A DNA stretch of 17,831 bases. It comes from an uncultured Butyricicoccus sp. Lineage in GTDB: Bacteria > Bacillota > Clostridia > Oscillospirales > Butyricicoccaceae. The notes beneath the pieces are model-generated. The model did no database searches. It saw nothing but the letters and a program-made list of their open reading frames with translations, and was not told where the DNA came from. Where the stretch lies: NCBI GenBank assembly GCA_900544475.1, contig UQVU01000024.1, positions 1 through 17,831 on the forward strand. Reading direction: 5' to 3'. The translations under genes and the position numbers were made by a program. Shown one piece after another: positions 6,614-13,025 of this stretch (position 1 is its first letter; each line of letters begins with the position of its first letter).

Positions 6614-6712
6614 CTCCCTCGGAGGGAGTGGATTCGCGTTGCTGCGGCAACGCCACGTCGGTTGAAACAGCCCACCGGGCTGTTTCCAAGAGCCGGCTTT
6701 CGAATCCATTCC
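6614..6712. repeat. MITE-like palindromic element after the MATE gene
   Basis: It begins with the palindrome CTCCCTC-G-GAGGGAG (6614-6628), the motif also seen at 413-423 and 647-663. Overlapping this are near-perfect inverted ends, GGAGTGGATTCG (6625-6636) and CGAATCCATTCC (6701-6712), which pair at 11 of 12 positions. Inside lie two hairpins: CGTTGC/GCAACG (6637-6652) and GAAACAGCCC/GGGCTGTTTC (6664-6686, perfect 10-bp stem, 3-base loop). The whole can fold as a three-way structure. No coding sequence is present. Confidence 0.6.
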
Positions 6713-6724
6713 ACCTGACACCAA

Positions 6725-6760
6725 AAAAGAACCGATACTCGAATGAGTATCGGTTCTTTT
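6725..6760. terminator. Bidirectional terminator shared by the MATE run and tRNA-Tyr
   Basis: AAAAGAACCGATACTC and its exact complement (6745-6760) form a 16-bp stem around the loop GAAT. On the minus strand the stem is followed by TTCTTTTTT directly after the tRNA CCA end. On the plus strand it ends in TTCTTTT. It therefore serves both convergent units. Confidence 0.88.
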
Positions 6761-6844
6761 GGTGGAAGGTGGTGGATTCGAACCACCGAAGTCATAGACG
6801 ACAGATTTACAGTCTGTTCCCTTTGGCCACTCGGGAAACCTTCC
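6760..6844 (-). tRNA. tRNA-Tyr (GTA)
   Basis: On the minus strand the 7-bp acceptor stem pairs GGAAGGT with ACCTTCC. The anticodon loop CTGTAAA carries GTA inside an ACAGA/TCTGT stem. A long class II variable arm follows, as expected for bacterial tRNA-Tyr, then a T arm GGTGG-TTCGAAT-CCACC. The discriminator A (6763) and an encoded CCA (6760-6762) complete the 85-base gene. The anticodon is normal, so this is not a stop-codon suppressor. Confidence 0.97.
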
Positions 6845-6884
6845 ATATTTAATTGCCGATATGCTTCGTATCAGCGACTTAATT

Positions 6885-6913
6885 ATAATAGCATAGATTA
6901 TCTGAACTGTCAA
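6885..6913 (-). promoter_or_regulatory. tRNA-Tyr promoter
   Basis: On the minus strand TTGACA (6908-6913) and TATTAT (6885-6890) are separated by 17 bases, with TGC just before the -10. This is a strong promoter about 40 bases upstream of the tRNA 5' end. Confidence 0.88.
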
Positions 6914-6934
6914 CAGATTTCGGTATATTTTTAT

Positions 6935-6968
6935 GAAAAAATTCAGCCGACAGAATTTCCTGCCGGCT
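6935..6968 (-). terminator. Terminator of rqcH and the trmK-nif3-rqcH run
   Basis: On the minus strand AGCCGGCAG and CTGTCGGCT make a 9-bp stem (one G-U pair) with a 6-base loop. It is followed by GAATTTTTTC. It lies just after the rqcH stop. Confidence 0.85.
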
Positions 6969-6974
6969 GGGTGC

Positions 6975-8750
6975 TTATTCGATTCGGAGTTTTTCGATGG
7001 TTTTCTCGTCCGGGGTCACATACGCAGTCTGGTACACATGATAAATTACCATGCCGGGCTTGGCGCCGACGGGCTTCTTTACTTGGCGCACCTGCGTATA
7101 ATCGACCGGCACCATAGACGAAGAGCGAGCTTTCGAATGATATGCCGCAATCATGGCGGCTTCGGTCATAGCCTCGTTGGTCGGCTCTTTTCCGTTAGTC
7201 ACCAGAATAACATGAGAGCCGTGTATCTTCTGCGTATGGAACCAGATGTCACTCTTGAAGGCGGTTTTCAGCGTCAGAAGATCGTTCTGAATATTATTTT
7301 TACCGGCAAAGACATCGAAACCATCCGTTGTCCGGTAATGGAACGGCTTAGCTTGCACAGGCTTTTGAGCGGCCTTTTTGTTGCGCGTCTGTTTTGCGGA
7401 CAGAATACCGGACTGCGTCAATTCTTCGCGGAGCTGTGCCAGATCACGTTCAGTTTCCGCTTCGCCAAGCTGCACAAGCACGCTTTCGAGATAATCCAGT
7501 TCTTCACTTCCCTGCTTGATCTGCCTGGTCAGGACTTCTTCGGCGGTTTTAGCCTTATTGTACAGCTTGAAATATCTCTGTGCATTCTGCTGCGGCGTCA
7601 TGCGGATGTCAAGCGTGATTTCGACCTCTGGGCAGGCGGCATCGTAATAATCAATTACGCTCGCCTTTGTCATACCCTTTTCCAGCTGATACAGGTTAGC
7701 GGTAATCAGTTCGCCGGTACGCTTGTATTTCTCGCGGTCGTGCGCACCGGAAAGCTCCTTTTTCTGGGCGGACAGCTTGCGTGCCAGACGGTCACGGGCG
7801 TTTACAACGGTCTTGTGCAGGTCAGCCGAACGCCGTGCCATACGCTCAACCTTGCCCTTCTTTTCGAAGAACGCGGCCAGCAAGGCAGAGAAACTGTCCT
7901 CCTGCACAATGTTCATCAGTCCTTCGTACTGTGTAATCGGCAGAAAAGTGAAGTCAAAAACCGCGCCGTCCTCGATTTTGGTCAGCAGAAACGGTTTCCA
8001 GCGCTTCTCTTCGATATAGGTGAGAAAATCGTCATACACCTGCGCCAGATTTCGGCGCTCGTCGTCGCTCAGCATACCAAGCGGCTTCGCTGCGTCACCG
8101 ACAGCGCGGAACGCAAGCTCGCGGCACAGCAACGGCGAGAAGCCGAGCAGCGTATTCAGAAGAAAACGGTCGAGTGTCTGTTCCCCATCGGCCTGAGCGG
8201 CGGCGGCGGCGAGTCCGGTACCGGAAACCGTAAACGGGTCGTGTTTGTCCTGCGCGGGCGGCATACGGTAGAACAGGCCGGGAAGCACCTGCCGTTTGCC
8301 GGACAGGTCGCCGTCAACACGGCGCATGGCATCGATGATGCGGTTGTCTTCGCCGCACAGGATAACATTGGAATGCTTGCCCATCAGTTCGCAGATCAGG
8401 TGTTTTTTGCAGGGCACGCCCATTTCATCGGTGGTATCAAGCTCGATACTCAACATTCGCTCAACGGCAGGCTGTATCACGGCTGCGATTTTCGCACCCT
8501 GTATATGCTTTCGCAGCAGCATACAGAACATTGGCGGGACCGCCGGGTTTTCGCGTGCGGCTTCAATAAAGTGCACGCGAGGCGTACCGGCCGCAATCGA
8601 AATCAGCAGACGGCGTGCGCCGCCCTGACCGCGCGTCTGTATTACGATTTCATCCCGGTCAGGCTGATACACTTTTTCTACGCGGCAGCCTGCCAGTGTG
8701 GTATTCAGTTCATTGGTCACTGCCCCAAGGCAGATGGCATCTAATGGCAT
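6975..8750 (-). CDS. rqcH: RqcH, NFACT-family ribosome quality control protein (FbpA-like)
   Basis: This 591-residue homologue of eukaryotic Rqc2/NEMF binds 50S subunits with obstructed nascent chains and recruits tRNA-Ala to add C-terminal alanine tails. The domain order is complete. The N-terminal NFACT-N domain (starting MPLDAICLGAVTNEL, with MFCMLLRKHIQGAKI near residue 75-90) is followed by a helix-hairpin-helix/middle region. A charged coiled-coil of roughly residues 290-440 comes next, then the C-terminal NFACT-R (DUF814) domain with DGFDVFAGKNNIQND and DIWFHTQKIHGSHVIL. AAGGAAG precedes the ATG. It sits 12 bases downstream of the nif3-like gene and ends in a good terminator, so it is the last gene of this run. 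Older annotations call it fibronectin-binding protein. Confidence 0.95.
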   Translation of the reverse strand: MPLDAICLGAVTNELNTTLAGCRVEKVYQPDRDEIVIQTRGQGGARRLLISIAAGTPRVHFIEAARENPAVPPMFCMLLRKHIQGAKIAAVIQPAVERMLSIELDTTDEMGVPCKKHLICELMGKHSNVILCGEDNRIIDAMRRVDGDLSGKRQVLPGLFYRMPPAQDKHDPFTVSGTGLAAAAAQADGEQTLDRFLLNTLLGFSPLLCRELAFRAVGDAAKPLGMLSDDERRNLAQVYDDFLTYIEEKRWKPFLLTKIEDGAVFDFTFLPITQYEGLMNIVQEDSFSALLAAFFEKKGKVERMARRSADLHKTVVNARDRLARKLSAQKKELSGAHDREKYKRTGELITANLYQLEKGMTKASVIDYYDAACPEVEITLDIRMTPQQNAQRYFKLYNKAKTAEEVLTRQIKQGSEELDYLESVLVQLGEAETERDLAQLREELTQSGILSAKQTRNKKAAQKPVQAKPFHYRTTDGFDVFAGKNNIQNDLLTLKTAFKSDIWFHTQKIHGSHVILVTNGKEPTNEAMTEAAMIAAYHSKARSSSMVPVDYTQVRQVKKPVGAKPGMVIYHVYQTAYVTPDEKTIEKLRIE

Positions 8751-8762
8751 TTTTGATCTTCC

Positions 8763-9539
8763 TTAAACAAATTGGATACAATCAGCATGACGCTCGGAAA
8801 CAACGGAAATCAGATGAGGAAACGCCTCGACGATCCGGTCCGCGAACACAGCTGCAATGGGATTTTCGGTCGGGAAATGACCGGCATCTACCAGCGTCAG
8901 GCCGAGCGACTGTGCACGCTGCATCAGGTCATACGAGCAGTCGCCGATTACAAAGGCATCAGCGCCCTTCGCGAGCGCGCTGTCCATCAGCTTGCCACAC
9001 GCGCCGCCGCCGACCGCTACGCGCCGGATTGGTTTGCCGCAGTCGCAGAAGCGCACGCCGCCTGCACGCAGGCATTCCTTGACGAAGAGCGCAAATTCGC
9101 GCGGCTGCATCTCGTGCGGCAGGTCGCCTACGCGGCCGAGCATCCGGGTCTCCCCTGCCTCCATGTTGCTGACATCCGTCAGGAAAAGCGCGGACGCAAG
9201 CGCATCATTGACACCGCCGACTGCGCAGTCGGCATTGGTATGCATACAGATGATGGAAATTCCGTGGCAGATAGCCAGACGAAGCACACGGCCGGTGGCG
9301 TCGTCTGTTGTTACGCGACTGACCGATGTAAAAATCGCCGGATGATGCGCAACAACCAGCTGAGCGCCGCGCTCGATTGCTTCCTCGATTACATCCTCGG
9401 TCGCGTCCAGTGCGCAGAGCACGCTTGTAACCTCTGCCGCGCGGTCGCCGCACAGCAGGCCGACGTTATCCCAGCTTTCCGCGAGCTCCGGCGGGGCGAA
9501 TCCCTCCAGAAAATCGAGTACATCAGATACAGTTGTCAT
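8763..9539 (-). CDS. Nif3-like dinuclear metal centre protein (GTP cyclohydrolase I type 2 family)
   Basis: This 258-residue Nif3/YqfO family protein forms toroidal hexamers with a two-metal site; its biological role is not settled. Metal-ligand motifs are visible: SWDNVGLLCG near residue 24, VVAHHPAIF, MHTNADCAVGGVNDALA and DAGHFPTEN. The length matches the short form lacking the PII-like insert found in the roughly 370-residue proteins. The ATG at 9539 has GGAGG 7 bases upstream and overlaps the trmK stop (ATGA). The frame stays open for 60 more codons upstream, but that part lies inside trmK and is not used. trmK-nif3 pairing is a conserved arrangement in Bacillota. Confidence 0.93.
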   Translation of the reverse strand: MTTVSDVLDFLEGFAPPELAESWDNVGLLCGDRAAEVTSVLCALDATEDVIEEAIERGAQLVVAHHPAIFTSVSRVTTDDATGRVLRLAICHGISIICMHTNADCAVGGVNDALASALFLTDVSNMEAGETRMLGRVGDLPHEMQPREFALFVKECLRAGGVRFCDCGKPIRRVAVGGGACGKLMDSALAKGADAFVIGDCSYDLMQRAQSLGLTLVDAGHFPTENPIAAVFADRIVEAFPHLISVVSERHADCIQFV

Positions 9540-10225
9540 TCCAGTCCCTCCAGTGCTGTCGTCAATCGCTGTACCAGCATACGTTGACGGCTGAGTTTGT
9601 CGCTCTCGGCGGCGTCGCTCCGCTCCATGCCGCGCAGTGCACGCTGTTCGCGCTCGAGAATGTGGCGGATATACGCCGCAGCGCCGGGTGCAGCCAGAAG
9701 CGCATCGGACAGTGCACATTCCTCACGCACGAGCCGGCGTTTTTCTGCGCCACCGCGAACCGACAGAATGACGTACTGCCGTCTGTCCTCGCGGCACAGC
9801 GTTTCGCGCTCAATGGCGTATCCGTTCGCCCAGAGCCACTGCCGCAGTTCATAGACCATCGTCATCGGCTGAAGCAGCAGAAGATGCCGGCCGTCGGCCG
9901 TCCACGGTGCATTTTCAAGAATTTCCGCAATCGTCTGACCGCCCATGCCCGCAATGCTGACTGTATCGCATTCTTCGGGCGAAATGCCGTCCAGACCGGC
10001 GGCAAGGCGCAGCGGAAGCGTTACGTGATGCTCCTGCGCGTTGCGCTCGGCATGGGCCAGCGGCCCCTCGCGAAGGTCGGAACCGATCGCGCCGGAAACA
10101 CGGTTCTGCATCAGCAGCGTGATCGGCAGCTTGCCGTGGTCGGTGCCGATGTCGGCAAGACGCGCGCCCTGCGGCACGAGCGAAGCAATGCAGGCAAGGC
10201 GCGGTGTTAAAATCATACTTTCCAT
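9536..10225 (-). CDS. trmK: tRNA (adenine(22)-N1)-methyltransferase TrmK
   Basis: This SAM-dependent Rossmann methyltransferase makes m1A22 in tRNA. It is 229 residues from the ATG at 10225. Visible features are the N-terminal LTPRLACIASLVPQGARLADIGTDHG (SAM motif I near residues 24-31) and the GMGGQTIAEIL motif, which is characteristic of COG2384, with LLLQPM following. The start is uncertain. The ATGs at 10225 and 10216 both lack a proper ribosome binding site, and a GTG at 10258 falls inside the terminator hairpin upstream. The stop overlaps the nif3 start. Confidence 0.9.
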   Translation of the reverse strand: MESMILTPRLACIASLVPQGARLADIGTDHGKLPITLLMQNRVSGAIGSDLREGPLAHAERNAQEHHVTLPLRLAAGLDGISPEECDTVSIAGMGGQTIAEILENAPWTADGRHLLLLQPMTMVYELRQWLWANGYAIERETLCREDRRQYVILSVRGGAEKRRLVREECALSDALLAAPGAAAYIRHILEREQRALRGMERSDAAESDKLSRQRMLVQRLTTALEGLE

Positions 10226-10229
10226 AGCG

Positions 10230-10264
10230 AAAAAAACAGAGCCGGCAGACAATACCACCGGCTC
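10230..10264 (-). terminator. Terminator between the DUF1858 gene and trmK
   Basis: On the minus strand GAGCCGG (10258-10264) and CCGGCTC (10239-10245) form a 7-bp stem with a 12-base loop. It is followed by TG and seven T residues. The T-run ends only 4 bases before the trmK ATG, so trmK may depend on read-through. Confidence 0.8.
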
Positions 10265-10276
10265 GTGTCTTTCCTC

Positions 10277-10474
10277 TTACTCGCCAATAAAGGCGTTGAG
10301 CTTAGCGACCAGCTCGTCTGCATTCGTACCGTGTACCATGCAGGCCTCCTCGATGCTCTCGCCCTGAGATGCCGGGCAGCCGAGGCAGTGCATACCGATT
10401 TCCATGAAGAACTTAGCGGTCTCGATGTTCTGGTTGAGAACTTCGCCGATAGTGGTCTTTTTCGTAATAGCCAT
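10277..10474 (-). CDS. DUF1858 domain protein, small CxxC protein
   Basis: This 65-residue cytoplasmic protein belongs to the DUF1858 family (often described as hybrid-cluster-protein-associated or disulfide-related). It starts MAITKKTTIGEVLNQN and has a helical first half. The cysteine region MHCLGCPASQGESIEEAC carries C30 and C33 (CxxC) and C45, and could bind metal or undergo redox chemistry. The exact role is unknown. AGGAGG lies 8 bases upstream of the ATG. It has its own promoter and is followed by a terminator, so it can be made as a single-gene transcript. Confidence 0.9.
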   Translation of the reverse strand: MAITKKTTIGEVLNQNIETAKFFMEIGMHCLGCPASQGESIEEACMVHGTNADELVAKLNAFIGE

Positions 10475-10562
10475 GAGAGAAACCTCCTGTTTTTTAAACG
10501 GCAGCCGCGCACAGCAATATCTGCTGGCATATATGCCGCCTTATTTGTTTTCTGATGATTAT

Positions 10563-10591
10563 AGTATACCGCATTCCTCTGCAAACTGCAA
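10563..10591 (-). promoter_or_regulatory. Promoter of the DUF1858 gene
   Basis: On the minus strand TTGCAG (10586-10591) and TATACT (10563-10568) are 17 bases apart. The leader of about 80 bases contains the palindrome GGCATATATGCC (10526-10537). No other promoter is obvious before trmK. Confidence 0.72.
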
Positions 10592-10594
10592 CTG

Positions 10595-10628
10595 TAAAAA
10601 ATCAGATTTTGCGTTTATATTCCGCAAA
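10595..10628 (-). terminator. Weak terminator after the GntR gene
   Basis: On the minus strand TTTGCG and CGCAAA (10608-10628) can pair around a 9-base loop. They are followed by ATCTGATTTTTT. The stem is short and AT-rich at the base, so the call is tentative. It lies just after the regulator's stop. Confidence 0.4.
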
Positions 10629-10632
10629 TGTC

Positions 10633-11286
10633 TTATTTCGAGAACATACGGCGCTGCACCTGCTCCAGATGATAGCGAAGCGCCTGCTCTGCCTCTTCGT
10701 AATGGCCGCTGCGGATCCGGTCGAGAACGGCGGTGTGTTCGTGTACCGCATCTTCGGCGTGGTAGGCTAGCGAACCGGAGAGCGTGTGGAAGCGGCGGAT
10801 GGTTTCGTTGCTTTTGCGTACAAGATCCGCGAGAAAGCTGTTACCGGTCAGCTGCGCGAGAGAAACGTGGAACAGTGCGTCCTGATCGAGGAAAGTCTCG
10901 TTATCTCCGGCGTGAAGAGCGTTCAGCTGCTTTTCACCGCAGAGATACAGGTGGTCGAGTTGTTTCTCGGTAAGGCCGCCGTTCTGTGCAAGCAGATGCA
11001 CCGCGAGCGGTTCGAGCTGCATGCGCACCGTACAGATGTCGCGCACTTCGCGTTCCGTGACCTCGGCCACGACCATGTTTTTCCCATTCTGCGTCAGTAT
11101 TTCCTCATGCTGCAAACGCTGCAAAGCGGCACGCAGCGGCGTGCGGCTGATACCAAGCTGAGAGGCGAGGTTTTCCTCGGCCAGAATGGTGCCCGGCGTT
11201 AGTTCGTTACACATGATTGCGCTTTTGATTGCGGCGTAGGCCTTGTCGGCCAGAGAGGGGTCTTTTTTCAGGCTTTTTAATACCAT
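10633..11286 (-). CDS. GntR family transcriptional regulator, FCD (FadR) subfamily
   Basis: This is a 217-residue ligand-responsive repressor. Its N-terminal winged helix-turn-helix is in the first 75 residues (ILAEENLASQLGISRTPLRAAL). The helical C-terminal FCD domain has the acidic/histidine metal-site residues seen in DQDALFHVSL and in AEDAVHEHTAVLDRI. The ATG at 11286 is chosen because AGGTGA lies 7 bases upstream; that sequence includes the stop codon of the upstream AEC remnant. The ATG at 11304 lacks a ribosome binding site. FCD regulators commonly control sugar-acid or amino-acid catabolism, so it is the natural candidate regulator of the adjacent transport/catabolic genes. Its original promoter was probably upstream of the AEC gene and may be lost. 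Confidence 0.9.
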   Translation of the reverse strand: MVLKSLKKDPSLADKAYAAIKSAIMCNELTPGTILAEENLASQLGISRTPLRAALQRLQHEEILTQNGKNMVVAEVTEREVRDICTVRMQLEPLAVHLLAQNGGLTEKQLDHLYLCGEKQLNALHAGDNETFLDQDALFHVSLAQLTGNSFLADLVRKSNETIRRFHTLSGSLAYHAEDAVHEHTAVLDRIRSGHYEEAEQALRYHLEQVQRRMFSK

Positions 11287-11293
11287 GCAGTTA

Positions 11294-11716
11294 TCACCTG
11301 CCATAAATCATTCTATATAACAGCAAAACGGCCAGAAACGATAATATGGGGATTGAGATAACAGACAGGATGCTTGTCATGAGGATGATGCGCGAGCCGT
11401 AGGCGGAGTCCATGCCGAGGGACGCTGTCATCAGCACACTGCTTGCGGCTGAGGGACAGGCGGCGCAGAGAAGCACAACCGTTCCGATGGAGGCATCGGC
11501 GGCGCTCCATTCGGATACGCGAAGCAGGCGAAGAAGCGCGAGATAGCAGCACGGAATAAGCACCGCGCGCAGCACCGCCGGCCACAGAACCTCCCGGCGG
11601 AAGAGCAAGCGCAGTGTGCAGAGCGACAGATTGAATACGCCGACAAAGGCGCTGCCGTAGAACACGCCGATATCCCCCAGCACCGCCGCAATCAACGGGA
11701 AAGCCATGAAGCCGCA
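11294..11716 (-). pseudogene. AEC family transporter remnant (5' truncated, internally deleted)
   Basis: The readable frame contains family-typical segments: [20 protein letters not shown], then FVGVFNLSLCTLRLL, and at the end AACPSAASSVLMTASLGMDS with a final membrane helix. Auxin efflux carrier family transporters are about 300 residues long. Here roughly the first third is absent. The segment after the FNL motif joins directly to the late RREVLWPAVLRAVLIP portion, so several central membrane segments are missing too. The family frame can be read upstream of the apparent ATG (11707) to about 11716, where homology to the divergent ABC ATPase begins. Its TGA lies 7 bases before the GntR start, so the two were once one transcript. 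An organic or amino acid anion substrate is likely for the intact ancestor. Confidence 0.75.
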
Positions 11717-12182
11717 TCTGTTTCCTCATTTAACGGTGCTGGAAAATATCACGCTCGGACCGCGCAAGCTGCGCAAAATGCCAACCGCTGAGGCGGACGC
11801 ACTGGCGGAAAAGCTACTTCGGCAGGTCGGACTGCTCGATAAGCGCGACGCCTACCCCAGTCAGCTTTCGGGCGGACAGAAACAGCGAATCGCGATTGCA
11901 CGGACGCTGGCCATGGAGCCGGACGTTATCCTGTTCGATGAGCCGACCTCGGCGCTCGACCCGGAAATGGTCGGCGAGGTGCTCGAGGTCATGAAAGACC
12001 TTGCGAAAGACGGCATGACGATGATTATTGTTACGCACGAAATGGGATTTGCGCGTGAGGTCGCAAGCAAGGTCGTCTTTATGGCCGACGGCGTGGTACA
12101 GGAAGCCGGTTCACCGGAAATGATTTTCGAGCATCCGCAGAATGAGCGTCTGGTCAATTTCTTGGGCAAGGTACTGAAGTGA
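11706..12182 (+). pseudogene. Polar amino acid ABC transporter ATP-binding protein, 5' truncated
   Basis: The frame encodes the C-terminal two thirds of a GlnQ/HisP-type ATPase: [10 protein letters not shown], signature [13 protein letters not shown] (54-66), Walker B ILFDEP (75-80, catalytic E79), D-loop SALD and switch H111 in VTHEM. The intact family is about 240-245 residues long. Here the first roughly 85 are missing, including the Walker A P-loop and Q-loop, so ATP binding should be lost. The first three codons (ATG-AAG-CCG) do not match the family and read antisense to the AEC remnant, so they mark the junction. No ribosome binding site precedes the ATG. The permease and binding protein genes follow on the same strand. 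Without an ATPase from elsewhere the transporter would be inactive. Confidence 0.85.
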
Positions 12183-12198
12183 AAACTTTCTGAGGACT

Positions 12199-12212
12199 TA
12201 CTGTATACGGTA
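12199..12212. promoter_or_regulatory. Candidate GntR-type operator upstream of the permease
   Basis: TACTGTATACGGTA is a 14-bp palindrome broken at one position pair and centred on GTATAC. ACTGTATAC recurs exactly at 13989. FadR-subfamily operators often share a TGTATAC-type core, for example the Bacillus subtilis gluconate operator. The link to the GntR protein here is inference. Confidence 0.5.
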
Positions 12213-12246
12213 CTCTAAAGAATGACTTAGTAAGGGGAGCTGAAAT

Positions 12247-12951
12247 ATGGACTTTAACGCATGGATAACGGATATAACGGGTTTCCTTTCCCGGTATTCC
12301 GCATTGTTTCTCGGCGGTCTGCGAAACACGCTGATTCTTTCGCTGATTGCAGGCGTGCTGAGTATCTTCGTTGGCGGTGGCCTATGCGTTCTGCGAATGA
12401 GCAAAATCGCACCGCTTCGATGGATCGCGAATATATGGATCGAATTTGTGCGAGGCACACCGGTTCTGGTGCAGATCATGCTTGTTTACTACGGTCTGCC
12501 GATGATCGGCATCAATCCGCCGGTTCCGGCCTTCCTCGGAAGCGCAGGCAACCGCGTCATGTACGGCATTATCGCGCTGACCATCAACTCGGGCGGCTAT
12601 ATCTGCGAGATCATCCGTTCCGGCATTGAATCGGTCGATCCCGGACAGATGGAGGCCGCGCGTTCGCTCGGGTTCGGTCCGGTGCGTTCGATGATGATGA
12701 TCGTCGTACCGCAGGCCGTCAAGAACATCCTGCCGAACTTCGGCAACGAGTTCGCAAACCTCATCAAGGCATCTTCTCAGGTCATGGTTATCGGCGTTGC
12801 CGAGCTGATGTTTACCTTTAACACAGTCAGTGCGACCGGCCGTGTCTTTACTCCGCTTCTTGTAATCGCCGTGCTGTACTTCGCAATGACATTCACTGTC
12901 GGCCGCGGCGTACATCTCATGGAAAAGCACTTCAAGAAAGCGGACAGATAA
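12247..12951 (+). CDS. Polar amino acid ABC transporter permease
   Basis: This is a 234-residue HisM/GlnP-type membrane permease. Hydrophobic segments include SALFLGGLRNTLILSLIAGVL near the N-terminus. The family stretch WIEFVRGTPVLVQI follows, then the cytoplasmic EAA loop around MEAARSLGFGPVRSMMMIVV that contacts the ATPase. The sequence VPQAVKNILPNFGNEF is also typical. AGGGGAGC precedes the ATG at a good distance. It lies 64 bases after the ATPase remnant, and that gap holds a palindrome but no convincing promoter. The protein appears intact. The substrate is probably a polar or charged amino acid or a derivative of one. Confidence 0.93.
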   Translation: MDFNAWITDITGFLSRYSALFLGGLRNTLILSLIAGVLSIFVGGGLCVLRMSKIAPLRWIANIWIEFVRGTPVLVQIMLVYYGLPMIGINPPVPAFLGSAGNRVMYGIIALTINSGGYICEIIRSGIESVDPGQMEAARSLGFGPVRSMMMIVVPQAVKNILPNFGNEFANLIKASSQVMVIGVAELMFTFNTVSATGRVFTPLLVIAVLYFAMTFTVGRGVHLMEKHFKKADR

Positions 12952-12967
12952 ACCCATTTCACTTAGT

Positions 12968-12987
12968 TATCATTATATTTAATGATA
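12968..12987 (+). promoter_or_regulatory. AT-rich intercistronic hairpin before the binding protein gene
   Basis: TATCATTA and TAATGATA form a perfect 8-bp stem with loop TATT in the 74-base gap between permease and binding protein. It stands out as AT-rich in a GC-rich region. It may act as an mRNA processing or stability element, or as a protein-binding site. No T-run follows. Confidence 0.4.
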
Positions 12988-13025
12988 GAAACGCAGTTGT
13001 TTCACATCAAAAGGAGGAACCCACT

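Noticed and set aside
6625-6720. Possible second or degenerate tRNA next to tRNA-Tyr, because of TTCGAATCC and a terminal ACACCA
   Set aside because: No acceptor stem, anticodon arm or D arm can be formed; the TTCGAATCC belongs to the inverted end of the palindromic element.
5110-6846. A 578-codon minus-strand frame opposite the MATE gene
   Set aside because: It is very rich in Arg, His and Asp, runs through the tRNA-Tyr gene and its terminator, and is antisense to a clear membrane transporter.
6933-8744. A 603-codon plus-strand frame opposite rqcH
   Set aside because: It is antisense to a full-length RqcH with all domains and overlaps the rqcH terminator; no family features are seen.
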